From Campylobacteraceae bacterium (lineage in GTDB: Bacteria > Campylobacterota > Campylobacteria > Campylobacterales > Sulfurospirillaceae), in assembly GCA_027055635.1 (NCBI GenBank), contig JALUMZ010000051.1, positions 1-14,640 of the forward strand: DNA of 14,640 bases, given 5' to 3'. Made by a program: the position numbers and the translations under genes. The notes beneath the pieces are model-generated. The model had not been told where the DNA came from and made no database searches. It worked only from the letters and a program-made list of their open reading frames with translations. Numbering within the stretch: position 1 is the first letter of the stretch; each line of letters starts with the position of its first letter. This document shows, in pieces, positions 6,977-13,322 of the stretch.

Positions 6977-8145
6977 TACTCGTCTCCTGCTGTTTGATAT
7001 ATTGGTAAGACTTTTTTACCTATCATAAATACCGCCATTACAACAGCTACTATAAATAATAATACCTGCCATTCCATGATAGACGGTAAGTATGAGAATG
7101 TTAGTTTACTATGCACCCAAGCATCCGCAATACCTTTTATCTCTGGGTCTAACATACCCGGTATTACGATATTTAGTCTTACTGCTAGGAAACTACCTGC
7201 TATCAAAAGTCCAGCTAGTGCGATTGCACCTGGAGATTTTGATTTTGCTGTTAGTAAAAATAGTGGTATTAATACACCTATTAGGATGTGAACTATCCAG
7301 AATGTGTACCAGTATTGACCAAATAGAATTTGTTGCCAAAGATGTCCCTCTCCATATGCTGAATAGAATGTACCAACATAAACTTCTGAAAGTTCTAAGA
7401 TTTCATCTAAGATAAGAAGTGCCAAAGTTGTTTTTCCCAAGAAAATCATCATCTTTAAAAACTCTTCTTTAGATTGATTAGGTCTCCATATATAAGCAAC
7501 AGTTGCAAATAGCGCTCCACCACTTAAAAATGCACCAGCTAAAAACACAACCGGTAACATTGGTCCATGCCAGTATGGTTTTGCTATAACATTAGCGAAA
7601 ACTCCACCAACACCCCCGTGGAATGCAAATGCTAAAGGAATACTCCAAATACCAAGCACTACCAAAATCTTCTTTATACTTTTTTGTTTTTCACCTCTTG
7701 CTTGCTCTTTTTTAATAGCAAAATATAGCTCTACACAAAGAGTTACAAAATATGCACTATATAAAACAGCCATCCAACCCATCATAGAGTGAAGATTTGG
7801 ATCAAGTATAAGACTAAATGCTCTTAGTGGATGACCAAGGTCAAGTCCAACAGACATCATCGCACCTACTAGAGTTGCGATTGCAACTAAAAATGCCATC
7901 TTTCCTACTTTTTTAACTGCTTCTATGTTAAACACATAAGTCATTACAGAAATCATTAATGCACCGGCTGAAAGACCAATTAACCAAATATATGCTGAAA
8001 TCCAAAGTCCCCAAGGGATATATGAACCATAAGCTGTATTGACATGTCCATTTGCAAATCTATCTAGCATACCTGGAAGTCCCCACGCTCCAAAACCAAT
8101 TATTAAAATCCAAACAAGGATGTTACCCATTTTTTCTCTTGTCAT
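6976..8145 (-). CDS. NrfD-family membrane quinone-interacting subunit
   Basis: This 389-residue protein is very hydrophobic, with roughly nine or ten membrane segments (beginning with GNILVWILIIGFGAWGL and ending with QVLLFIVAVVMAVFMIG). NrfD/PsrC/TtrC landmarks include the early stretch YGSYIPWGLWISAYIWLIG, acidic and His residues near the periplasmic face (DLGHPLRA) and the paired acidic DEILELSEVY. It has no heme-binding motif. It anchors the periplasmic Fe-S and Mo subunits and passes electrons between them and the quinone pool. The start is supported by a strong AGGAGG site 5 nt upstream; the gene begins 9 nt after the Fe-S subunit stop. TtrC of enteric bacteria has about 340 residues, so this is slightly long. 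Confidence 0.92.
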   Translation of the reverse strand: MTREKMGNILVWILIIGFGAWGLPGMLDRFANGHVNTAYGSYIPWGLWISAYIWLIGLSAGALMISVMTYVFNIEAVKKVGKMAFLVAIATLVGAMMSVGLDLGHPLRAFSLILDPNLHSMMGWMAVLYSAYFVTLCVELYFAIKKEQARGEKQKSIKKILVVLGIWSIPLAFAFHGGVGGVFANVIAKPYWHGPMLPVVFLAGAFLSGGALFATVAYIWRPNQSKEEFLKMMIFLGKTTLALLILDEILELSEVYVGTFYSAYGEGHLWQQILFGQYWYTFWIVHILIGVLIPLFLLTAKSKSPGAIALAGLLIAGSFLAVRLNIVIPGMLDPEIKGIADAWVHSKLTFSYLPSIMEWQVLLFIVAVVMAVFMIGKKVLPIYQTAGDE

Positions 8146-8154
8146 CTCATCCTC

Positions 8155-9111
8155 CTACTTGATGTAATACACACTAGGGTGTGTACCAACTTCTTCTTTT
8201 AGCCTAAATGCATTTGGCAAAGCGATAAGTTCAGAAACCAAGCTTTGAGGATCATTTCCATCACCAAAATATGTAGCTCTACCTATACAAGTAACAACAC
8301 ATTCGGGCAACATTCCTTTTTCTATTCTTGGAATACAGAAGTGACATTTTCTTGCATTTCCTATAGGAGATTCTTCTCCTTCTCTTTTCCACTCTTTTTC
8401 ATACTCATAAGAAGCTTCTGTTTCATATTTTCCAGCTTTTTCTTTACCAAGAAAAACTTTTGGAGCATCGGCCGCGCCATCTATGTATTCCATACCAAAA
8501 TCAAATGTTCTTGCATCATATGGGCAAGCATTTAAGCAGTATCTACAACCTATACATTGGTCATAATCAACAATTACAATACCATCTGGTCTTTTCCATG
8601 TTGCCTCTGCAGGACAGACAGGCACACAAGGAGGCTCATCGCAATGCATACAAGGACGAGGAAGAGTAACATGTCCAACATTTGGATAGCTTCCTATCTC
8701 CTGTTGGATTACCGGTCTATAGATAACCCCAGGTGGAAGTTTATTTTCCGCAGCGCAAGATACAGAACATGCATCACAACCGACACATTTTCTAAGATCT
8801 ATGACCATTTTCCAATGTCTTTGCTCTATCGGCTTTTTAAGTGCTCTTTGGATATCTCTCATCATTCTAAGGATTCCATCTTCACCCGGTGTCTCAGGTG
8901 GCAAATCAAAAGGTTTAAATGGTTCAGAAAAATTTAAATTACTGCCATCCATCTTTGCTTTGGCTTGAACTGGAGCAAGTGCATTTACAACACCACTCGC
9001 AATCAACCCTCCAAAGATACCTTTTGAAAACTTATCTAGAAAATCTCTTCTAGATTCATCTGTTTCCAAAGTTAACTTTTCATCAACTCTTGAAAGCTCT
9101 TCTTTGCTCAT
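8155..9111 (-). CDS. Tat-exported four-cluster ferredoxin subunit, TtrB/SrdB-like
   Basis: I place the start at ATG 9111-9109 (318 residues), not at the in-frame ATG 51 nt upstream. The chosen start has an AAAGGAG site 6 nt before it, and the upstream ATG lies only about 10 nt from the predicted sigma54 transcription start and has no good site. A Tat motif (ESRRDFLDKFSKGIFGG, R21-R22) precedes a hydrophobic stretch ending near VQAKA. Sixteen cysteines in four groups, CVGC-x2-C-x3-C (109-119), CMHC-x4-C-x3-C (154-166), CIGC-x2-C-x3-C (186-196) and CHFC-x11-C-x3-C (256-275), bind four [4Fe-4S] clusters. The subunit wires the NrfD protein to the Mo subunit. A Tat signal on this subunit as well as on the Mo subunit is a known trait of tetrathionate reductase. 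It is the first gene of the operon. Confidence 0.93.
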   Translation of the reverse strand: MSKEELSRVDEKLTLETDESRRDFLDKFSKGIFGGLIASGVVNALAPVQAKAKMDGSNLNFSEPFKPFDLPPETPGEDGILRMMRDIQRALKKPIEQRHWKMVIDLRKCVGCDACSVSCAAENKLPPGVIYRPVIQQEIGSYPNVGHVTLPRPCMHCDEPPCVPVCPAEATWKRPDGIVIVDYDQCIGCRYCLNACPYDARTFDFGMEYIDGAADAPKVFLGKEKAGKYETEASYEYEKEWKREGEESPIGNARKCHFCIPRIEKGMLPECVVTCIGRATYFGDGNDPQSLVSELIALPNAFRLKEEVGTHPSVYYIK

Positions 9112-9183
9112 AGCAACTCCTTTAAAGTTGTTTTTCAAAATATCAGTATATAATTCACTCATATATTTTGTACCTATATAGGC

Positions 9184-9198
9184 GCAAATAGTGTTCCA
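9184..9198 (-). promoter_or_regulatory. Sigma54 (-24/-12) promoter of the molybdoenzyme operon
   Basis: On the minus strand the sequence TGGAAC-N5-TTGC occupies 9198-9184, against the consensus TGGCAC-N5-TTGC. The GG and GC dinucleotides and their spacing are exact; only one position in the -24 box differs. The predicted +1 is near 9172, giving a leader of about 61 nt to the ATG at 9111. It sits between the operon and a divergent sensor cassette that encodes an NtrC-type activator, which is the expected regulator. Confidence 0.85.
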
Positions 9199-9211
9199 AC
9201 TTTTTATAAAT

Positions 9212-9226
9212 CCCTATACTTAGGGG
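9212..9226 (+). promoter_or_regulatory. Dyad overlapping a -10 box of the sensor operon
   Basis: CCCTA-TACT-TAGGG (9212-9225) is a 5-bp inverted repeat with a 4-nt centre. With one mismatch it extends to ATCCCTA/TAGGGGT (9210-9227). It covers TATACT (9215-9220), the best sigma70-type -10 for the binding-protein gene, which starts at 9255 after an AAGGAA site. It also lies about 46 bp upstream of the predicted sigma54 start. A site for autoregulation of the sensor operon is plausible. Confidence 0.4.
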
Positions 9227-9254
9227 TTTTGATACTTTTAGCAAGGAAACTATA

Positions 9255-10121
9255 ATGAAAAATGATAAAAAAATTTCCATTGGTGGTAAAATTTTTACCA
9301 GTTTATTTTTAATTTTTATACTTATTACGCCATTAGCTGCAAAAATTATCACTTTTTCATTTACCGGCACTACTCTAAAGGAGGATCTAAAAACATATCT
9401 CCAATGGAAAAAATATTTGGAAGATAATTCAAAATTTAAAATAGATATAAAATTTGCAAGAACTTATGCAGAAGTTGTATCCAATATAAAAGATTCAAAA
9501 TCAGATATAGCTTATGTCTGCAGTTCCACCTATACACTCTTGAAAGATAAAAAAAATGCAAAACTACTGGCAATTCCAATAATAAATGGAAATGACAAAT
9601 ACTACTCAGATGTTATAGCATTAAAAAGCACTAAGTATAAAAGTTTGCTAGATTTTAGGGATAAAATTTATGCTTTTACTGATCCTGGTTCCACATCTGG
9701 TTCAATTGCGCCAAGTTACAAGATAGAAGAATATGGTTATACAATTGGTATATTTTTTCGTCACCTTATATATACCTATGATCATGGCGAATCTATAAAT
9801 GCAGTACTTGAAGGTTTTGTAGATGGTGCAAGTGTAGATAGTCTTGTTCTCACCCAATATGCCAAAAAACATCCAAATGATATAAAAAAGCTGCGAGTTG
9901 TAGAAAAATTAGGACCATTTACCATCTCTCCCATAGTTGCAAGATCTAATCTAAATAAAAAAGAGTTTATAAAACTTCAAAAACTTTTCTTAAATATGCA
10001 CAGAACAAAGATAGGAAAAAAGATACTAAATCATTTAAATATAGATAAGTTTGAAAAACCAACAAATCAGACATATGCTAAAATATATAAAATGTTAAAT
10101 TTTCTCAAAGATAAAAAATGA
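9255..10121 (+). CDS. Periplasmic PhnD-like substrate-binding protein of the sensor cassette
   Basis: This 288-residue protein has an N-terminal signal (hydrophobic 13-29, cleavage probable after PLAA). The mature part is a phosphonate/phosphate-type periplasmic binding protein: FSFTGTTLKEDL, the hinge region SDIAYVCSSTY (83-93), the ligand-loop signature DPGSTSGS (143-150) and FVDGASVDSLV (188-198). No ABC permease or ATPase gene is nearby. The gene is joined to a histidine kinase by a 4-bp ATGA overlap, so it most likely senses a ligand for the kinase rather than importing it. Similar arrangements are known in ArxXSR of arsenite-oxidation loci. In TtrS a PhnD-like domain is fused to the kinase. 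C89 is the only cysteine, lies beside the expected ligand-contacting segment, and may be relevant if the ligand is a sulfur compound (inference). The start follows AAGGAA at good spacing. Confidence 0.9.
   Translation: MKNDKKISIGGKIFTSLFLIFILITPLAAKIITFSFTGTTLKEDLKTYLQWKKYLEDNSKFKIDIKFARTYAEVVSNIKDSKSDIAYVCSSTYTLLKDKKNAKLLAIPIINGNDKYYSDVIALKSTKYKSLLDFRDKIYAFTDPGSTSGSIAPSYKIEEYGYTIGIFFRHLIYTYDHGESINAVLEGFVDGASVDSLVLTQYAKKHPNDIKKLRVVEKLGPFTISPIVARSNLNKKEFIKLQKLFLNMHRTKIGKKILNHLNIDKFEKPTNQTYAKIYKMLNFLKDKK
9284..9300 (-). promoter_or_regulatory. Candidate upstream activator site (17-bp perfect dyad)
   Basis: TGGTAAAA-T-TTTTACCA is a perfect dyad with 8-bp arms, centred at 9292. That is about 120 bp upstream of the predicted sigma54 transcription start at 9172, within the range usual for NtrC-family enhancers. 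It lies inside codons 10-16 of the binding-protein gene. The AT-rich background makes chance dyads possible, so it is a candidate only. Confidence 0.4.
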
Positions 10122-11785
10122 GAAAATTAATACAAAAACTGCACTCATTATCCATATATTCAAAGCTTGCAGTTTTGATTTTTATCATTATCACAATTTT
10201 CTCAAGTGTCATAGTGCTTCTAGCCATAAATACATCCAAAAAACAGACAAATGAAATCATTAATGAGATGATTGATAGCAATATACAGTCAAACAAGGAT
10301 TTTCTAACAAGTGCAATTTTGGCAAATGATAACTGGGCACTATTTAAATTCTTAAAATCATTTTCTAAAAACAGAGCCATAAAAGATGCAGGGATAGTTA
10401 ATAGAAATTTTATTGTTTTAGCACATACAGATACAAAAAAACACAGAGTTGGAACCATCCTGGACGATAAAAGCAAACACACTGTTCTACCATTTAAGAA
10501 AGATGGGGTATTGCTTGGATATTTTGTTTTGGATGTAGAAAAGAATTCTATTAAAAATATGATAGAGAAGAGCTTTTCAACAAATTTTTTTATAATGGTT
10601 TTTGCTGCTCTATTCTCTTTTCTTTTTGCTATTTATTTTATGAAAAACCTGCTTGACAGGCTAGATATATTAAAAGAAAATGCAAGAGCTATCTCTCAAA
10701 AAAGATGGGGAGATATAACAGAAATACAAAGCGTTGAAAATGATGAGATAACAGACTTGGTCAAGACTACAACTTACCTGATGAAGGAGATACAAGATTC
10801 TGTTGAAAAAGAAGAACAATTAAAAAGATTTTATCAGCAAATTTTAGCTTCAGTAGATATCTTTATAATTATATGCGATAAAAATCTAAATATTATGTAC
10901 CAAAATGATCATCCAATGAGCAAGCTATTGCTTAAAAATGGAAAATTTAAAAGCCCATATGTGAAGGATTTGATAAAATGCTATCAAAATAATTCTTGTA
11001 CATTTTGTAAACAAAAAATTACAGATGAAATGGGTGAAGACCTCTCTTTATACTACCAAATAAGACTTGTAAACGAGTACCTTGTCATATCTTTTTCAGA
11101 CATCACCCAACTCTCAAAACTTGAAGAAAATGAGAAAATTCTACACTCCTTAAAGACTTTAGGGGAGATAAGTTCGCTCTTCGCACACGAGATCAAAAAC
11201 CTCCTACAACCTTTAAAACTACTACTACAAGACGGTGAAGATATAGATAGTGAAGATTTACAAATCATCAACAATACACTCAACAGAATGGATGCTCAAG
11301 TAATAGATTTTTTATCCTTAGGAAAGCCCATAGACAAAAGAGATGCCACGATCCTAGATGTAAAAAATTCACTCGAAGATTTAATTAAAATAGTAAAACC
11401 AAAATTAAAAAGTAAAAATATAAAACTAACATACAGTATTGAACAAGATTTGAAAGTAAATATAAGCCAGAGTTCATTTGAAATGATTTTTATGAATCTG
11501 ATAAACAACTCTATAGAAGCTATCAAAGACGATGGTCAAATAGATATACAATGGCATAAAAAAGATGAAAAGATGTCCATCTTGAAAATCTCAGACAGCG
11601 GAGAGGGGATATCGCCAGCCCTTAGGAAAAAGATATTTAAGCCATTTTTTACTACAAAAACAAATGGCTCTGGGCTGGGACTTTTTACTATCTATAAGAT
11701 TGTTTATCTCTCCGGAGGAGAGATGAGTCTAGCAGATAAGGATGAAACAACATTTTTGATAAATCTACCACTAGAGGAAAGATGA
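10118..11785 (+). CDS. Membrane sensor histidine kinase with HAMP and cysteine-bearing PAS-like region
   Basis: This 555-residue protein has TM1 at about 16-37, a periplasmic cache-like region at 40-150 and TM2 at about 155-175. A HAMP-like linker follows (176-235), then a PAS-like region (about 240-335) and the kinase core. The H box is FAHEIKNLLQPL (H357), the N box NLINNSIEA (460-468), the G1 box DSGEG (493-497), the F box FKPFFTT and the G2 box GSGLGLF. All look functional. The PAS-like region holds C253 and a CYQNNSCTFC cluster (C288, C294, C297), which could sense redox state or bind a metal. It overlaps both neighbours by 4 bp, so binding protein, kinase and regulator form one translational unit. 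It most likely phosphorylates the regulator at 11782-13140 and could cross-talk with the paralogous regulator at 478-1848. Confidence 0.93.
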   Translation: MRKLIQKLHSLSIYSKLAVLIFIIITIFSSVIVLLAINTSKKQTNEIINEMIDSNIQSNKDFLTSAILANDNWALFKFLKSFSKNRAIKDAGIVNRNFIVLAHTDTKKHRVGTILDDKSKHTVLPFKKDGVLLGYFVLDVEKNSIKNMIEKSFSTNFFIMVFAALFSFLFAIYFMKNLLDRLDILKENARAISQKRWGDITEIQSVENDEITDLVKTTTYLMKEIQDSVEKEEQLKRFYQQILASVDIFIIICDKNLNIMYQNDHPMSKLLLKNGKFKSPYVKDLIKCYQNNSCTFCKQKITDEMGEDLSLYYQIRLVNEYLVISFSDITQLSKLEENEKILHSLKTLGEISSLFAHEIKNLLQPLKLLLQDGEDIDSEDLQIINNTLNRMDAQVIDFLSLGKPIDKRDATILDVKNSLEDLIKIVKPKLKSKNIKLTYSIEQDLKVNISQSSFEMIFMNLINNSIEAIKDDGQIDIQWHKKDEKMSILKISDSGEGISPALRKKIFKPFFTTKTNGSGLGLFTIYKIVYLSGGEMSLADKDETTFLINLPLEER

Positions 11786-13140
11786 TGAAAATCGCGATAA
11801 TAGATGACCAAGACGAGATAAGATACTCTGTTTCAAAAATCTTAAAAAGAGCAAAGTATGAAACAGTACTTTTCAATGGCTTAGAGGCAAATATAGTAAA
11901 ACAGATAAGAGAAAACGAAATAAAACTTCTTATTGTGGATGTTATGCTTAGTGATGATTTTTCCGGCATAGATTTGATAAAGATATTAAGAGAAAACAGC
12001 ATAGATTTACCTGTTGTTTTAATGACTGCTTATACAACTCCCACAAACATGATAGAGGCATCAAAAATAGGAATCAAAGATATATTACAAAAACCTTTTA
12101 CGGCTGACGAGCTAAAAGATGTAATCAAAAAATATGATGAGAAAAAAGAGAGTTATATAAAAGTCATGGATCAGATAAATGAAGAGTTTGTCGGCTCTTT
12201 TGAAACCATGAAAGAGATATATAGTAAGATAGGCATAGCAGCTAACAACAACTTACCTGTGATGATTTTAGGAGATACAGGAGTAGGAAAAGAGCTTATA
12301 GCTAGACTCATTCATAAAAATTCAAAAAATTCTCACTCACAGATATTGGCGGTAAACTGCGCTTCCATACCAAAGGAGTTATTTGAATCACAACTTTTTG
12401 GACATGAAAAAGGCTCATTTACAGATGCTAACAAACAACATATAGGTTTTGCCGAAGTAGTTGGAGATGGTACTTTGTTTTTAGATGAGATAGGAGAACT
12501 TGATATCTCACTGCAAAGTAAACTTCTTAGATTTTTAGAAAACAAAACTTTTAAGAGGGTTGGCGGAAATAGTGATATAAAGTTTCGTGGCAGAATCATA
12601 TCTGCTACAAATATTAATATAAATAAAAACATAGAAAACGAAAATTTTAGACAAGATTTGTATTTTAGACTCTCCATGATAAACATAGAAGTACCAACAC
12701 TAAAACATAGAAAAAAAGATATACCTATTTTGGTAGATTTTTTTATCAAAAAAGCAAACAAAGAGTTAAAGCTAAATATAAAAGGTATATCTAACACTGC
12801 TTTAGAAATTTTGAAAAATAGACATTATAAAGGAAATATACGAGAGTTAAAAAATATAGTCTATAACTCTATACTGAATGCCCATGAAGATGTAATCCAA
12901 GAAGACAACATAAAATTTGAACAACAAAACAAAAAAGAGATTTCCCTAAATGATATATTTTCACATATGCTTGAAACAGAAGGCATAGAAAATGCAAAAA
13001 CTACACTAGAGGAGATCGAAAAAAAATTCTACAAGGCTTTGGTAAAAAAAGATAGCAATATAACTCATCTTGCAAAATATATGCAAACTTCCAGAAGCAC
13101 AATAAGAAAAATACTTCAAAAACATAACATAAGCACATAA
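11782..13140 (+). CDS. NtrC-family sigma54-dependent response regulator (intact copy)
   Basis: This 452-residue protein has a receiver domain (1-120) with D8/D9, phospho-acceptor D53, T82 and K104. The AAA+ domain (about 137-370) has Walker A GDTGVGKE (164-171) and the sigma54 loop GSFTDA (211-216, a variant of GAFTGA). Walker B LFLDEI (D235, E236), sensor I SATN (N277), arginine fingers R290/R296 (FRQDLYFR) and sensor II NIRELKN are also present. A Fis-type HTH sits near the C-terminus (NITHLAKYMQTSRSTIRKILQKH). Every motif lost in the paralog at 478-1848 is present here. It is the obvious activator of the -24/-12 promoter at 9184-9198. The start overlaps the kinase stop (ATGATG); the second ATG at 11785 is an equally possible start. 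Confidence 0.95.
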   Translation: MMKIAIIDDQDEIRYSVSKILKRAKYETVLFNGLEANIVKQIRENEIKLLIVDVMLSDDFSGIDLIKILRENSIDLPVVLMTAYTTPTNMIEASKIGIKDILQKPFTADELKDVIKKYDEKKESYIKVMDQINEEFVGSFETMKEIYSKIGIAANNNLPVMILGDTGVGKELIARLIHKNSKNSHSQILAVNCASIPKELFESQLFGHEKGSFTDANKQHIGFAEVVGDGTLFLDEIGELDISLQSKLLRFLENKTFKRVGGNSDIKFRGRIISATNININKNIENENFRQDLYFRLSMINIEVPTLKHRKKDIPILVDFFIKKANKELKLNIKGISNTALEILKNRHYKGNIRELKNIVYNSILNAHEDVIQEDNIKFEQQNKKEISLNDIFSHMLETEGIENAKTTLEEIEKKFYKALVKKDSNITHLAKYMQTSRSTIRKILQKHNIST

Positions 13141-13183
13141 GCAACGCCTCTCTTACACACTCCTTCCATGCTACAAAGTAAAA

Positions 13184-13223
13184 TTTTAAGATTAATGTAT
13201 ATTAGAAAAAGATAATCTTAAAA
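13184..13223. repeat. Perfect 11-bp inverted repeat at a gene-remnant junction
   Basis: TTTTAAGATTA (13184-13194) and TAATCTTAAAA (13213-13223) are exact reverse complements with an 18-nt spacer. They lie 44 bp past the stop of the response regulator. No U-run follows on the plus strand, so it is a poor intrinsic terminator in that direction. The right arm overlaps the first codons of a truncated reading frame. It may be a weak terminator, a recombination scar or a chance AT-rich dyad. Confidence 0.55.
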
Positions 13224-13313
13224 GATAAAACTAATATCGAAGAGCTTTTAGCAACTGAAACTAAAGAGGGAGATTTAATCCTCTTTTCAAATGATGCTCC
13301 AAGTTTTATATAA
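13206..13313 (+). pseudogene. 3' remnant of a protein-coding gene upstream of the glycosyltransferase
   Basis: An open frame of 35 codons with no ATG, GTG or TTG start ends at TAA 13311-13313. The peptide reads KTNIEELLATETKEGDLILF and then SNDAPSFI at its C-terminus. It looks like the genuine C-terminal end of a larger protein. The segment ETKEGDLILFSNDAPSFI recalls C-terminal domains of Mur-ligase-type enzymes, but I am not sure of the family. An in-frame TAG at 13203-13205 closes it upstream. Its stop overlaps the ribosome binding site of the next gene, as expected for two genes that were once coupled. This implies that the 5' part was lost, probably when the upstream regulatory and molybdoenzyme module arrived. 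Codon use is like the neighbours. Confidence 0.55.
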
Positions 13314-13322
13314 GGAAATATT

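Noticed and set aside
7076..7415. Plus-strand open frames opposite the NrfD gene
   Set aside because: The minus-strand frame codes for an obvious multi-pass NrfD protein; these antisense frames have no start-site support.
8245..8937. Plus-strand open frames opposite the Fe-S subunit gene
   Set aside because: They are antisense to the four cysteine clusters of a clear ferredoxin subunit and show low-complexity Phe/Ser or His-rich composition.
9155..9370. 71-codon minus-strand frame across the divergent control region
   Set aside because: It runs through the sigma54 promoter and the start of the binding-protein gene, with no ribosome binding site or recognisable domain.
12333..12797. 154-codon open frame on the minus strand inside the intact response regulator
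   Set aside because: It is antisense to strongly conserved AAA+ motifs, has no ribosome binding site and no protein-like features; a by-product of AT-rich codon use.
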